Positions 15,710 to 25,207 of a stretch of 64,000 nt of DNA are shown here, one piece after another. The position numbers were made by a program, and so were the translations under genes. The first letter of the stretch is position 1. Each line of letters begins with the position of its first letter. The DNA comes from Gordonia humi (GTDB lineage: Bacteria; Actinomycetota; Actinomycetes; Mycobacteriales; Mycobacteriaceae), in the NCBI RefSeq assembly GCF_014197435.1, contig NZ_JACIFP010000001.1, positions 1,550,001 through 1,614,000 on the forward strand. Reading direction: 5' to 3'. The notes beneath the pieces were generated by a model. It was not told the DNA's origin and ran no database searches. It saw only the letters and a program-made list of their open reading frames with translations.

Positions 15710-16822
15710 CTACACCGCGTGGTCGATCACACCACGGACGTTCAACCCGTTCCGCAGGTCCTCATACCCCTGGTTCACGTCCTCCAGCGAGTATCGCTTG
15801 GTGATCAGTTCGTCGAGCTTGAGTTCGCCCGCGTCGTACATGCGGAGCAGCTTGACGATGTCGTACTGCGGGTTCATCGAACCGAACAGCGTGCCCATGA
15901 TCGTCTTCTGATTGAGCGTCAGGTCGGTGCCGGACACCTGGACGGTGAGCTTGGTCGGGTCGGCCAGTCCGGTGATGACCACCTTGCCGCCCTTGCCGAT
16001 CACGGCGGTGGCGGCCTGCACCACGGGCACGTCGACGGTGCCGACCAGAATGAGCGCGGCGTCGGCGCCCTGGCCCCAGGTCAGTTCGGTGACCTTCTCC
16101 TGCGCCTCCTCCGCGGTGGCGAAGGCGTGGGTGGCGCCGAACTTGAGGGCCTCGTTGCGCTTCATCTCGATCGGGTCCACGACGACGACGTACTTGCAGC
16201 CCGCGGAGACCGCGCCCTGTACGGCGTTGATGCCGAGGCCGCCGATGCCGTAGATGACGGCGGTGTCGCCCGCGCGGAGGTTGCCCGCGTTGACGGCGGT
16301 GCCCCAACCCGAGGGCACGCCGCAGCCCACGAGGACCGCGGTCTCCAACGGCAGCCAGTCGTCGACCTTGACCACCGAGTGCTGCGAGATGGTCGCGTAC
16401 TCGGAGAACGTGCCGAGCATGCACATCGCGCCGAAGTCCTGCCCGTCGCCGTGGAAGCGGAACGAGCCGTCGGGCATGGAGCCCTCGAGGATCGTCGCAC
16501 CCATGTCACACAGGTTCTGACGGCCGGTGGAGCAGTAGCGACAGGTGCCGCAGTTCGGGATGAAGCTGCACACCACGTGGTCGCCCGGCTTCACCTTGGT
16601 GACGCCCGGCCCGACCTCCTGGATGATGCCGGAGCCCTCGTGACCGCCGACGATGGGGTAGCGGGGCGGCAGGTCGCCGTCGGTCAGGTGCAGGTCCGAG
16701 TGGCACAGGCCGGCGGCCGTGTACTTGATGAGCACCTCGCCCGCACCGGGGCCGTCGAGCTCGAGTTCCATGATCTCGAACGGCCTGCCTGCTTCGAGGA
16801 GGACTGCTGCTTTGGTCTTCAT
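15710..16822 (-). CDS. NDMA-type zinc-dependent alcohol dehydrogenase
   Basis: 370 residues, ATG at 16822 with AAGGAG upstream. The catalytic zinc ligands are in AAGLCHSDLH and GGHEGSG; the structural zinc site is PNCGTCRYCSTGRQNLC; the nucleotide fold is YGIGGLGINAVQGAV. The sequence follows the Mycobacteriales N,N-dimethyl-nitrosoaniline-dependent alcohol dehydrogenases, which keep a tightly bound NAD(H) and use an unknown physiological electron acceptor (family knowledge). It follows the aldehyde dehydrogenase gene by 29 bases, so alcohol is oxidised to acid by two adjacent enzymes. Control is probably by the AcoR-type protein at 18466-20067. Confidence 0.88.
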   Translation of the reverse strand: MKTKAAVLLEAGRPFEIMELELDGPGAGEVLIKYTAAGLCHSDLHLTDGDLPPRYPIVGGHEGSGIIQEVGPGVTKVKPGDHVVCSFIPNCGTCRYCSTGRQNLCDMGATILEGSMPDGSFRFHGDGQDFGAMCMLGTFSEYATISQHSVVKVDDWLPLETAVLVGCGVPSGWGTAVNAGNLRAGDTAVIYGIGGLGINAVQGAVSAGCKYVVVVDPIEMKRNEALKFGATHAFATAEEAQEKVTELTWGQGADAALILVGTVDVPVVQAATAVIGKGGKVVITGLADPTKLTVQVSGTDLTLNQKTIMGTLFGSMNPQYDIVKLLRMYDAGELKLDELITKRYSLEDVNQGYEDLRNGLNVRGVIDHAV

Positions 16823-16851
16823 AGAATGTCTCCTTGTGTCGTACGGGTGGG

Positions 16852-18345
16852 TCAGAGCGCGATGTTGACGGACTTGGTCTGGGTGTAGTGGTCGATGGCG
16901 GAGTCGCCGAGTTCGCGGCCCCAGCCGGACTGCTTGAACCCACCGAACGGCAGGGCGGTGTCGAACCCGTTGTACTGGTTGACCCACACCGATCCGGCTT
17001 GGACGGCGGCCGCGGTGCGGTGCGCCTTGGAGAGGTCCTTGGTCCAGATGCCCGCGGCCAGACCGTAGATGGAGTTGTTCGCGGCGCGCGCGACGTCGTC
17101 CTCGTCGTCGAACGGCAGCGCGGCGACGACGGGGCCGAAGATCTCCTCCTCGACGATCGAGAACTCGGGCTTGACGTCGACGAACACCGTCGGCTCGATG
17201 AAGTAGCCCTCGTCGCCCCACCTCTTGCCGCCGGTCAGTGCGCGGGCGCCGTCGGCCAGACCCTGCTGGATGTAGCCGTTGACGCGATCGAACTGCTCCT
17301 GCGAGACGAGGGGTCCGAGCTCGGTGGTCGGGTCGAGTCCCGGCCCGATCTTCGACGCGGCGGCGGCGTCGGCGACGGCCTGGGTGAACTCGTCGAAGAT
17401 GTCGCGCTGGACGAACATCCGGGTACCGGCCACACAGCACTGGCCGTGGTTGAACATCCACGCGGCCACCGAACCGGCGACCGCGGCTTCGATGTCGGCG
17501 TCGTTGTAGACGATGTTGGGGCTCTTGCCGCCGAGTTCGAGGGTGACCTTCTTCAAGTTGCCGGTCGATGCCTGCACGATCTTCTTGCCGACCTCGGTGG
17601 ACCCGGTGAACGCGACCTTGTCGACGTCCATGTGCGCCGACAGAGCGGCACCCGCGTCACCGAAGCCCGGAACGATGTTCACCACACCGGGCGGGAAGCC
17701 GGCTTCTTCGAAGACCTCGCCGAGCATCAGGGCGCTCAACGGAGTCTGCTCGGCCGGCTTGAGGACGACCGTGTTGCCCGCGGCCAACGCCGGTGCGAGC
17801 TTCCACGTGGCCATCAGGATCGGGAAGTTCCACGGAACGATCTGGCCGCACACGCCGATCGACTCGCGGCGGGTGTACGCGTGGAACTGCGCGTCCGGTG
17901 CGAACGGCATCGACGGGGTGATCGACGAGCCCTTGATCTTGGTCGCCAGCCCCGCGTTGTACCGCCACACGTCCGCGGACCAGCCGACGTCGACGGCGGT
18001 CGCGATGGCCACGGACTTGCCGTTGTCGAGAGCTTCGAGCTGTCCGAAGATCTCGGCGCGCTCGCTCAGGATGTCGCCGACTCGCCAGATGAGGCGTTCG
18101 CGCTCATTCGGCTTCATCCGGGACCACGGGCCCTCGTATGCGGCGCGGGCCGCGGCGACGGCGCGATCGATGTCGGCGGCCTCGCCGTGGGCGACGTTGG
18201 TGATCACCTGACCGGTCGCCGGGTCCTGGGTGGCGAACGTGCGGCCCGATGCGGCGTCGACCCACTGTCCGCCGATCAGCATCTTGCGGTCCGTCGAGAC
18301 GAAGTCGGCGACTGCGGGGAGCAGAGCCGGAGCAATGGTGGTCAT
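16852..18345 (-). CDS. Aldehyde dehydrogenase
   Basis: 497 residues of the NAD(P)-dependent aldehyde dehydrogenase superfamily. Visible are the N-terminal LIGGQWVDAASGRTF, PWNFPILMATWKLAPALAAGN, VAFTGSTEVGKKI, the catalytic glutamate in LELGGKSPNIV and the catalytic cysteine in FNHGQCCVAGTR. The C-terminus GFKQSGWGRELG is typical. It shares an operon with the alcohol dehydrogenase at 15710-16822. A regulator gene ends 121 bases upstream in the same direction. Confidence 0.93.
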   Translation of the reverse strand: MTTIAPALLPAVADFVSTDRKMLIGGQWVDAASGRTFATQDPATGQVITNVAHGEAADIDRAVAAARAAYEGPWSRMKPNERERLIWRVGDILSERAEIFGQLEALDNGKSVAIATAVDVGWSADVWRYNAGLATKIKGSSITPSMPFAPDAQFHAYTRRESIGVCGQIVPWNFPILMATWKLAPALAAGNTVVLKPAEQTPLSALMLGEVFEEAGFPPGVVNIVPGFGDAGAALSAHMDVDKVAFTGSTEVGKKIVQASTGNLKKVTLELGGKSPNIVYNDADIEAAVAGSVAAWMFNHGQCCVAGTRMFVQRDIFDEFTQAVADAAAASKIGPGLDPTTELGPLVSQEQFDRVNGYIQQGLADGARALTGGKRWGDEGYFIEPTVFVDVKPEFSIVEEEIFGPVVAALPFDDEDDVARAANNSIYGLAAGIWTKDLSKAHRTAAAVQAGSVWVNQYNGFDTALPFGGFKQSGWGRELGDSAIDHYTQTKSVNIAL

Positions 18346-18428
18346 CTACAGCTTCCTAACGCGAGAGAGTTGTGAGGTGCGCCACGTCTGGCGTATGTCA
18401 TTTCTCCCACAGCGCGCAGAGCGCCGCG

Positions 18429-18458
18429 TGTACGGAAACTGAACAGTGCGGTTGTACA
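18429..18458. promoter_or_regulatory. Possible regulator site upstream of the aldehyde dehydrogenase operon
   Basis: TGTAC and GTACA are placed as an inverted pair 20 bases apart in the 120-base gap before the aldehyde dehydrogenase gene. They could bind the AcoR-type protein encoded next door. The arms are short, so chance is possible. Confidence 0.25.
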
Positions 18459-18465
18459 GGCCTGC

Positions 18466-20067
18466 TCAGATGCCGAGCGCCCGGATCCGCGCGTACAGCG
18501 TCGTGCGGCTGATGCCGAGCGACTTCGCCGCGTGCGACTTGTTGCCGTCGGCGTGTTCGAGCGCCTCCAGGATCGCCTGCCGTTCGGCCTGCTCCATGCC
18601 CATCAGCTTCGATGCGCGCGTCGAGCCTCGATACTCCTCGGGCAGATCGACGACGCCGACCGCCCGGGACCCGCGGTGCATGGCCGACTCGGCCGCCCGG
18701 CCGAGCACGATCGTGAGTTCGGTGAGGTTGCCCGGCCATTCCTGACACACCAGCGCATCGGCGGCGTCGGAATGCAGCTCGAGACGAGAGTCGATGCGCT
18801 GCAGCACTTCCTGGCCGATCGACGCGAGCTCGGTGGTGCGCTGCCGCAGTGGTTGCAGGGTGATCCGACGTCGACAGCAGGCGGCGAGCGCGGCGACGGG
18901 GCTCGACAACGAGTCGGCCGGGCCGGTCACCACGACGATCGGCGGATCGGTGGCGCCGCGTACGGCGACGGCGGCGTGCAGCAGGCGGAGCGCGCGTTCG
19001 TCGAGGAGGTCGGCGCCGTCGATCACCACGCCGCGTCCGGACAGCCGGGATCCGCGCAGGACCGCGGCGACGTCGACGGGTGAACCGTCCAGGATCGTGG
19101 CGGCGACGTCGATGACGACCGCGTCGTCGGGTCCCGTGATCGTCGCGGCGTGTGCGGTGCGTCCGGTCCCGGACTCGCCGCAGATCGCGACGGTCGTCGC
19201 GGTGGAGGTCGGGGACGTCAGCGAGGTGCTCGGCGGGGCGTCCTGCCGCGGCCTCAGTCGGAACACCGCGGCGTGCCGGACGCCCGGCACGTGATCGACC
19301 AGGATGTCGGCGGTCACCCCGGACACGAGAGTGATCGTCGACGGTGCCCGCCGCTCCTCGACCAGCAGCCGCAGCGTCCCGAAGTCGCCGGGGGCCAGCA
19401 CCTGCGCGGCGAGGGCGTTGGTGAGCTGCAGATCGTCGCCCACCGCGGCGACGGCGACGTCCCGGCGCGCCGACGCGTGCTCGAAGGCGGCGACCACCGC
19501 GCGGTGTTCGGCGTGCGAGCGGCTCAGCAGACGGTCGGCGATGTCGTCGACGAGTCCGCGGATCAACGGGACCGACAGCGGGTTGATCCGTTCGGCGACC
19601 TCGGTCATGCAGATGATGCCAGCGAGGCGGCGAGTCGCCGGGTGGACGATCGGCCGGCCGAAGCAGCTCAGCGAGCGGAACTGCTCCAGATAGTGCTCGG
19701 CGCTGTTGATCACGACGTCGCCGCGTACCTCGGCGGTGGTCCCGAGTGCGGTGGTGCCCATCGAGTTCTCACCGAATGCGGCGCCGTCGACGGCGCCCGC
19801 CTCCTCGAGCCGGCGTTCGAGTGTCGCGTCCGCCGACACCCGCGCCACCATCCGGCTGTCGCTGTCCACCAGGAGCAGTGCGGTCTCGGTGCCGTTCAAC
19901 GTCTCGGCGGCTCGCGCCAGCACCGGACGCGCCGCATCCAGGAGGGGATCGGACGATGCGATGTCGGAGAGCACGGGCGTCGGGCGGTCGTCGTGCTGCA
20001 GCCCCGACGACGCCACGCGCCGCCACGATGCGGCGATCACGTCGCGGTGAGGCAGTCGGGTGGTCAC
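18466..20067 (-). CDS. AcoR/MimR-type activator with degenerate AAA domain
   Basis: 533 residues. The N-terminal half contains a GAF-type sensor (EAGAVDGAAFGENSMGTTALGT, then SCFGRPIVHPATRRLAGI). The middle has a Walker-A-like GESGTGRTAHA in which the usual lysine is arginine, and there is no GAFTGA loop, so it cannot work as a classical sigma-54 activator. The C-terminus (AERQAILEALEHADGNKSHAAKSLGISRTTLYARIRALGI) is a Fis-type helix-turn-helix. Actinobacteria lack sigma-54, and MimR/AcoR-like proteins there control alcohol, diol and alkane-derived alcohol oxidation (family knowledge). It should activate the adjacent aldehyde/alcohol dehydrogenase operon. The GTG start has no separate ribosome site. 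Confidence 0.82.
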   Translation of the reverse strand: MTTRLPHRDVIAASWRRVASSGLQHDDRPTPVLSDIASSDPLLDAARPVLARAAETLNGTETALLLVDSDSRMVARVSADATLERRLEEAGAVDGAAFGENSMGTTALGTTAEVRGDVVINSAEHYLEQFRSLSCFGRPIVHPATRRLAGIICMTEVAERINPLSVPLIRGLVDDIADRLLSRSHAEHRAVVAAFEHASARRDVAVAAVGDDLQLTNALAAQVLAPGDFGTLRLLVEERRAPSTITLVSGVTADILVDHVPGVRHAAVFRLRPRQDAPPSTSLTSPTSTATTVAICGESGTGRTAHAATITGPDDAVVIDVAATILDGSPVDVAAVLRGSRLSGRGVVIDGADLLDERALRLLHAAVAVRGATDPPIVVVTGPADSLSSPVAALAACCRRRITLQPLRQRTTELASIGQEVLQRIDSRLELHSDAADALVCQEWPGNLTELTIVLGRAAESAMHRGSRAVGVVDLPEEYRGSTRASKLMGMEQAERQAILEALEHADGNKSHAAKSLGISRTTLYARIRALGI

Positions 20068-20174
20068 GCTCCCACTGTGGCATGGATTACACGAGCCGGG
20101 TAGGGGTTGCCGTCCGTTGCGCGAGTGTCCGCCCTCTTCGTGAGACCCGCCCGCCCCCCGATACCGTTGATCTC

Positions 20175-21059
20175 ATGCGTGTAGCGACCTGGAACGTCAA
20201 CTCGGTGAGACAGCGTGTGCCCCGCCTCCTGCCGTGGCTCGACGAGCGTGAGCCCGACGTGGTGTGCCTGCAGGAGACCAAGGTGTCCGACGAGGTGTTC
20301 GCGGCCGAACTCGGCGACGAACTCGCGTCGCGCGGATACGAGTTCGCGCACGCGGGACAGGGACAGTGGAACGGCGTCGCGCTGCTCAGTCGAGTGGGGC
20401 TCGACGACGTCCGCATCGCATTCCCCGGTGCTCCCGGGTTCCCGGACGCCGACGGCGTCCCCGAGGGGCGCGCGATCTCCGCGGTCTGCGACGGCGTGCG
20501 TGTCCACTCGCTGTACGTGCCGAACGGCCGCGAGGTCGGGGCCGATCACTACCACTACAAGCTCGCCTGGCTCGAGGCGCTGCGCACATCGGTCGTCGAC
20601 GAGGCCGATGCGACGATGCTCTGCGGCGACTTCAACATCATCCCGACCGATCAGGACTGCTTCGATCCGGCCGCGTTCGTCGGACACACGCACGTCACCG
20701 AGCCCGAGCGGAACGCGCTCGCCGCGCTCGAAGCTCTCGGCCTGCGGGACACCATGCGGGCGCAGTGGCCGAACGAACGCGTCTTCTCGTACTGGGACTA
20801 CCGTGCGGGGATGTTCCACAAGGACCTCGGCATGCGAATCGATCTGATCCTCGCCGGCGGACCGGTGGCCGACCGCGTATGTGCGTCGTGGGTGGACCGC
20901 AAGGCGCGCAAGGGAACCAAGCCGAGCGATCACGCGCCGGTCTTCGTCGATCTCGACACCGCACCCGACGGGAACGTCGGCCCGGTGGTCCCGCCGCCGT
21001 CGCGGCCGGCCGAGGTCGCGGCCGGATCGGTGAAGCTGCCGCACACCGTCGCCGACTGA
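20175..21059 (+). CDS. xth: Exodeoxyribonuclease III
   Basis: 294 residues. Signatures of the ExoIII/APE1 family are present in order: TWNVNSVRQRV, VCLQETKVSD, GVALLSR, YVPNGREVG, LCGDFNIIPTDQDCFDP, RIDLILA and KPSDHAPVFVDL, giving the full catalytic set (Asn, Glu, Asp, Asn, His). It repairs abasic sites and trims 3' ends. The last 35 residues are a proline- and alanine-rich extension. The ATG at 20175 has no Shine-Dalgarno; TACCGT at 20162-20167 lies 7 bases upstream, so translation is probably leaderless. It converges on dipZ with only 7 bases between. Confidence 0.94.
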   Translation: MRVATWNVNSVRQRVPRLLPWLDEREPDVVCLQETKVSDEVFAAELGDELASRGYEFAHAGQGQWNGVALLSRVGLDDVRIAFPGAPGFPDADGVPEGRAISAVCDGVRVHSLYVPNGREVGADHYHYKLAWLEALRTSVVDEADATMLCGDFNIIPTDQDCFDPAAFVGHTHVTEPERNALAALEALGLRDTMRAQWPNERVFSYWDYRAGMFHKDLGMRIDLILAGGPVADRVCASWVDRKARKGTKPSDHAPVFVDLDTAPDGNVGPVVPPPSRPAEVAAGSVKLPHTVAD

Positions 21060-21066
21060 GGTCTTC

Positions 21067-22827
21067 TCACCCGTAGGTGAAGGAGAACACCTGCAGTCCC
21101 GGAGTCGGCGACACCTCGACACGTCCTCGGCCGCCGTCGTCCTTGTCGACGATCCTGTGCAGCGTGGGCGGCCCGCTGATCGGCACCGTCGTCGTCGTAC
21201 CGTCGCGTTCGACGGTGAGGCTGCCGGTGCCGCCGACGACGATGTACACGTCCTTCGCGTGGAAGTCGAGGCCGATGGACGCGCCGTCCCGCGCCGTCGC
21301 CCCCTGATAGTCGAGGTCCCAGCGCCCGTCGAGCGCGAACGTGTCGGGCCGTTGATCGGCGGGGTAGCTGAAGTCGCCGGTCCCTGACACGTACGGGGTG
21401 GGGCCGTCGTAGTTGATCACCTTCCCGACTCCGAGGTACGTCTCGGGTGTCGTCGATTCGGTCGGCGTCGTATCGTTCCGTTCGGTGGGCGCGGGCAGTG
21501 TGGCGCCGGGCCGGGCCTGGGTGAGCAACTCGCGGATCAGTCGTTCGGAGTTCGCGTACCCGCCCTCGCCGAACTCGATGTGTCGGACCGTTCCCGACGC
21601 GTCGATGAGGTACTGCGCGGGCCAGTAGCTGTTGCGGTACGCGGTCCAGGTCGAGAACGCCGGATCGAGGGCGACGGGGTATGTGATGCGCAGGTCTTCG
21701 GCGGCCTTCTGCACGTTCGACGGCACCTTCTCGAAGGCGTACTCGGGAGTGTGCACGCCGATCACCTCGAGCCCACTGGCACGGTACCGGTCATACCAGT
21801 CGACGACGTGCGGAATGCTGCGTTGACAGTTGATGCACGAGTACGCCCAGAAATCGATGAGCACCACCCTGCCGTGCAGCTGAGACAGTTCCAGCGGGGC
21901 TCGGCCCGGGGTGTTGAACCATTCGCTGATGCCGCTCAGGCGGGGAGCCGTGCCGCAACTCTGCAACCGGTCGGCGCCGTCGGTGCACTTGGACAGCTCT
22001 CGATTCTCATCGGTGACGATACCGCCGAGGTCGAGTTCGGAGGTCAAGTCGTCCGTGCCACCGACCGAGTTCTGCAGGGCCCCGGTGTAGTCCGGGATCG
22101 CCCGCTGCAGTGCCGCGGGCACGTTGAACACCAGACCCACGGCGAGTGCGATCATCACCACGCCCCCCGCGATACGGATCGTGCGCTGATGCCTGCGGAA
22201 CCCCGCGACCCGCTCGGCGACCCGTCGCCCGGCGAGTGCGAAGACCAACAGGGGCAGGGCGGCGCCGACGGCGAACGACAACGTAAGCGCCACGGTGTCG
22301 ATCCCGATCGAACCGGTGGCGCCCGCCACCACGATCGCCGCGAGTACGGGGCCGGCGCACGGCACGTAGAGGACGCCGAGTGCCAGACCGAGGGTGAAAC
22401 CGGACTTGCCGGTACCGACTGAGCGGGTGGGCAGCCGCGAGAACGGCTTCTCCAGCAGATGCTCCACCGCGGGAAAGATGAGTCCGACACCGATGACGGT
22501 GAGAACGATCAGGCCGGCCCACCGAAATGTGTCCTGCGGCAGCTTCAGCAGTGACAGCAGGCTCGAACCGACCAGCGTCACGGTGGCGAAACTGACGACG
22601 AGGCCGCCGATCACCCGGTACGGACGGCTCCCTTCCACCAGACGTCGCCGTCGCCGCTGCCTGTCGGATTCTTCGACGGGGGACTCCGTGTCGCCGGGAT
22701 CGGTGGAGGCCCCGTCCCGGGTGTTCTGTGCGCCGGAGAAGAACACGACGGGGAGCACCGGGAGGATGCACGGAGAGATACCGGTTATCAGACCGCCGAC
22801 GAAGCCGATGAGCACGATGGTGTACAT
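21067..22827 (-). CDS. dipZ: DipZ: CcdA-type membrane domain fused to thioredoxin-like domain
   Basis: 586 residues from the ATG at 22827. The first 270 residues are a DsbD/CcdA transporter ([17 protein letters not shown] and [13 protein letters not shown] carry the redox cysteines, with several membrane helices). Then comes a TlpA-like domain with [20 protein letters not shown] (CxxC) and a C-terminal beta domain of about 130 residues ([25 protein letters not shown]). This is the DipZ architecture; it passes electrons to periplasmic thiols. The start is set by the SigK-type promoter: the -10 ends 7 bases upstream of this ATG, whereas a more upstream ATG at 22836 lies inside the -10. Divergent from the fasciclin lipoprotein, as in the mpt83-dipZ-mpt70 locus. 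Confidence 0.92.
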   Translation of the reverse strand: MYTIVLIGFVGGLITGISPCILPVLPVVFFSGAQNTRDGASTDPGDTESPVEESDRQRRRRRLVEGSRPYRVIGGLVVSFATVTLVGSSLLSLLKLPQDTFRWAGLIVLTVIGVGLIFPAVEHLLEKPFSRLPTRSVGTGKSGFTLGLALGVLYVPCAGPVLAAIVVAGATGSIGIDTVALTLSFAVGAALPLLVFALAGRRVAERVAGFRRHQRTIRIAGGVVMIALAVGLVFNVPAALQRAIPDYTGALQNSVGGTDDLTSELDLGGIVTDENRELSKCTDGADRLQSCGTAPRLSGISEWFNTPGRAPLELSQLHGRVVLIDFWAYSCINCQRSIPHVVDWYDRYRASGLEVIGVHTPEYAFEKVPSNVQKAAEDLRITYPVALDPAFSTWTAYRNSYWPAQYLIDASGTVRHIEFGEGGYANSERLIRELLTQARPGATLPAPTERNDTTPTESTTPETYLGVGKVINYDGPTPYVSGTGDFSYPADQRPDTFALDGRWDLDYQGATARDGASIGLDFHAKDVYIVVGGTGSLTVERDGTTTTVPISGPPTLHRIVDKDDGGRGRVEVSPTPGLQVFSFTYG

Positions 22828-22834
22828 GCCGGGC

Positions 22835-22861
22835 ATTCGGCGCGGACGCTGCCGCGGATGG
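22835..22861 (-). promoter_or_regulatory. SigK-type promoter of dipZ
   Basis: On the minus strand CCATCC (22861-22856), 15 bases, then CCGAAT (22840-22835). Seven bases later is the dipZ ATG, giving a leaderless message. The hexamers match the SigK consensus I recall from mycobacteria, and the same pattern occurs twice more in this locus. Confidence 0.8.
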
Positions 22862-22920
22862 GTCCGGTCGGCCGGGGAGCGCCAGGTCGACGGCCCGTGA
22901 AGAAATTTTCGAAACCGCAC

Positions 22921-22947
22921 CCATCCGATTCGAGACCGGTTCCGAAT
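22921..22947 (+). promoter_or_regulatory. SigK-type promoter of the fasciclin lipoprotein gene
   Basis: CCATCC (22921-22926), a 15-base spacer and CCGAAT (22942-22947). The start codon is at 23014, so the leader would be about 60 bases with its own ribosome site. Back to back with the dipZ promoter 60 bases away. Confidence 0.8.
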
Positions 22948-23013
22948 GGCTCATGTCACAGCAGAAGATCCCCTGGCGCCCGCCCGGAGATCCACGACGA
23001 GGGAGACCGACCG

Positions 23014-23688
23014 ATGAGAATCACGAAGACCACCGGGATGAAGATGACGGCGATGACCTTCGCCATCGCGGCGGCGGCGACCATGACCGCCTGCTCGAGC
23101 GACGACTCGTCAGACGGCTCGGCCAGCGCGTCGAACACCGCCATGACGAGCACCAGCGCGATGTCGTCGACGGGTGCCGCCGATCCGGCAGCGGACCTGG
23201 TCGGACCGGGGTGTGCCGACTACGCGAAGCAGGTGCCGACCGGACCGGGTTCGGTCACCGGGATGTCCACCGAGCCGGTGGCGGTCGCCGCGTCGAACAA
23301 CCCACTCCTGACCACGCTCACTTCGGCGCTGTCGGGCAAGCTCAACCCGGACGTCAACCTCGTCGACACGCTCAACGGCGGCGAGTTCACCGTGTTCGCT
23401 CCGGTCGACGATGCCTTCGCGAAGGTTCCGGCCGCGACGCTCGACATGCTCAAGACCGACGCACCGGCTCTGAAGTCGCTGCTCACCTACCACGTGGTGC
23501 CCGGCCAGATCGCCCCCGACAAGATCGCGGGCGAGCACAAGACCGTGCAGGGCGACACGGTGAAGGTGACCGGCAGCGGAAACGACCTCCAGGTGAACGA
23601 TGCAAGCGTGATCTGCGGCGGCGTCCGGACCGCGAACGCGACGGTCTACTTGATCGACGAGGTGTTGATGCCTCCGGCCGCCGAGTAG
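23014..23688 (+). CDS. Fasciclin-domain lipoprotein (MPT83/MPT70-like)
   Basis: 224 residues. The N-terminus is a lipoprotein signal peptide with lipobox TMTAC, placing the acylated cysteine at residue 27, followed by a Ser/Thr/Ala linker. The fasciclin domain ([66 protein letters not shown]) fills the rest, with a cysteine pair (GPGCADY and VICGGVR) as in MPT70/MPT83. It is a cell-surface adhesion-type protein. Divergent from dipZ, which could form its disulfide, and preceded by a SigK-type promoter; in M. tuberculosis mpt83 and mpt70 are classic SigK targets. The start has GAGGGAG nine bases upstream. Confidence 0.9.
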   Translation: MRITKTTGMKMTAMTFAIAAAATMTACSSDDSSDGSASASNTAMTSTSAMSSTGAADPAADLVGPGCADYAKQVPTGPGSVTGMSTEPVAVAASNNPLLTTLTSALSGKLNPDVNLVDTLNGGEFTVFAPVDDAFAKVPAATLDMLKTDAPALKSLLTYHVVPGQIAPDKIAGEHKTVQGDTVKVTGSGNDLQVNDASVICGGVRTANATVYLIDEVLMPPAAE

Positions 23689-23802
23689 TCGCCGAAGAAG
23701 ACAACCGACGAGCAGGACGCTGTGTCCAGGCGGCCGACTCCCAGCACGGGAGCGGCCGCCTCGACGGTGGCGCGGAACCCGGAAGGACGGCAGGCTTGCG
23801 AT

Positions 23803-25140
23803 ATGGGCATTGAATTCACGAGTATCGTCGACGCTCCGATCGACGAGGTCTTCGGCTGGTTCGCCCGGCCGGGAGCACTGCGTCGACTGTTGCCGCCCTG
23901 GCAGCCGATGCGTGCGATCACCGAGGCCGACTCCCTGGCACAGGGCCGCGCCGTGCTCGGCCTCCCCGGTGGCCTCCGTTGGCAGGCCCGACACGTGGCG
24001 GCCGACTATTCGCCGCCGTACCGATTCGTCGACGAGCGCGTCGTCGCCGGCCCGGCAAGCGTCCCCACGGCGCTCGCGGGTCCGTGGCGACACGTGCACG
24101 AGTTCCGCGAGATGCCCGGCGAGCGCACCGAGGTGATCGACCGCGTGCACACCGCGGTGCCCGCGAGCCTGCTGCGGTCCACCTTCGAGTTCCGGCATCG
24201 GCAGACGGCCGACGATCTGGCCGCCCACCGCACCGCGCGTGCCGGTGGGCTCGAGTCCTCGGTGATCGCCGTGTCCGGCGCGTCCGGGATGGTCGGCTCC
24301 GCCTTGTGCGCGCTGCTCACCACCGGCGGACACCGGGTGATCCGTCTCGTGCGTCACAGCGCAGACCGCGACGACGAGCGGACGTGGGATCCGGCGTCGC
24401 CGGCCGAGGACCTGTTCGACGGCGTCGACGCCGTCGTGCATCTGGCGGGTGCGCCGATCGCGGGCCGCTTCACCGACGATCACTGCGCGGCGATCCGCGA
24501 CTCCCGCGTCGAGCCGACCCGGCGGCTGGCCGAACTGGCGGCGTCCACCCCGGACGTCCGCGTCTTCATCAGCGCGTCGGCGATCGGGTTCTACGGCTAC
24601 GACCGGTCGCACGAGACGCTCACCGAATCGTCGTCGAAGGGGCGCGGCTTCCTCGCCGGTGTCGTCGACGACTGGGAACGGGCTGCGCAGGTGTCCGGTG
24701 TGCGGACCGTTCAGGTTCGAACCGGCATCGTGCAGAGTCCGCTCGGGGGCACGCTGCGCCTGCAACGGCCGATCTACACGGCGGGTCTCGGCGGCCGGCT
24801 GGGCAGCGGCCGACAGTGGTTGTCGTGGATCGACCTCGACGATCTGCTCGACGTCTACCTGCGCGCGCTGTTCGACGACCGCCTCGACGGTCCGGTCAAC
24901 GCCGTCGCACCCGAACCGGCCACCGCCGCGGACTACGCGACGACGCTCGGGCGGGTGCTCCACCGTCCCGCCGTTCTGCCGGTGCCGGAGTTCGGGCCCG
25001 CGCTGCTGCTGGGCCGGCAGGGCGCGCGGGAACTCGCGACCGCCGACCAACGGGTCGACTGCCGCGTCCTGAGCGACCTCGGCCACACCTTCCGGCACCC
25101 GACGTTGAACGCGTCGCTGCGGCACCAGCTCGGCCGCTGA
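23803..25140 (+). CDS. SRPBCC-domain / TIGR01777-type NAD-dependent epimerase fusion
   Basis: 445 residues from the ATG at 23803 (GGAAGGA about 15 bases upstream, a weak placement). Residues 1-145 form an SRPBCC ligand-binding domain (IEFTSIVDAPIDEVFGWFARPGALRRLLPPW). Residues 150-445 are an atypical short-chain dehydrogenase of the YfcH/TIGR01777 family: VSGASGMVGSALCALL, DAVVHLAGAPIAG, ISASAIGFYGY and RTGIVQSPLGG. The reaction of this family is unknown. It sits between the fasciclin gene and the SigK-controlled FAD oxidoreductase operon, but I see no SigK promoter before it; it may be carried by readthrough from the fasciclin gene. Confidence 0.82.
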   Translation: MGIEFTSIVDAPIDEVFGWFARPGALRRLLPPWQPMRAITEADSLAQGRAVLGLPGGLRWQARHVAADYSPPYRFVDERVVAGPASVPTALAGPWRHVHEFREMPGERTEVIDRVHTAVPASLLRSTFEFRHRQTADDLAAHRTARAGGLESSVIAVSGASGMVGSALCALLTTGGHRVIRLVRHSADRDDERTWDPASPAEDLFDGVDAVVHLAGAPIAGRFTDDHCAAIRDSRVEPTRRLAELAASTPDVRVFISASAIGFYGYDRSHETLTESSSKGRGFLAGVVDDWERAAQVSGVRTVQVRTGIVQSPLGGTLRLQRPIYTAGLGGRLGSGRQWLSWIDLDDLLDVYLRALFDDRLDGPVNAVAPEPATAADYATTLGRVLHRPAVLPVPEFGPALLLGRQGARELATADQRVDCRVLSDLGHTFRHPTLNASLRHQLGR

Positions 25141-25173
25141 CGCCAGTGACCGCGGCCGGGGGCGCATGGCGAC

Positions 25174-25200
25174 CCATCCGATTCACGTGCGGCTCCGAAC
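25174..25200 (+). promoter_or_regulatory. SigK-type promoter of the FAD oxidoreductase operon
   Basis: CCATCC (25174-25179), 15 bases, CCGAAC (25195-25200). The GTG start at 25208 follows after 7 bases, the same geometry as at dipZ, so the transcript should be leaderless. The -10 differs from the other two copies only in its last base. Confidence 0.75.
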
Positions 25201-25207
25201 GCCTTAT

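Noticed and set aside
15710..17461. Possible fusion of the alcohol dehydrogenase with an upstream extension
   Set aside because: The frame is open upstream of 16822, but the extension is out of frame with the aldehyde dehydrogenase it overlaps, and the ATG at 16822 has a good ribosome site and matches the family start.
18346..18465. Sigma-54 promoter before the aldehyde dehydrogenase operon
   Set aside because: No GG-N10-GC pair at -24/-12 is convincing, the order lacks sigma-54, and the neighbouring activator lacks the sigma-54 contact loop.
23110..25167. A 685-codon open frame on the minus strand opposite the fasciclin and epimerase genes
   Set aside because: It mirrors the codon structure of the plus-strand genes, is rich in Arg/His/Gly without any domain, and overlaps two well-supported genes. 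It is a by-product of high GC content.
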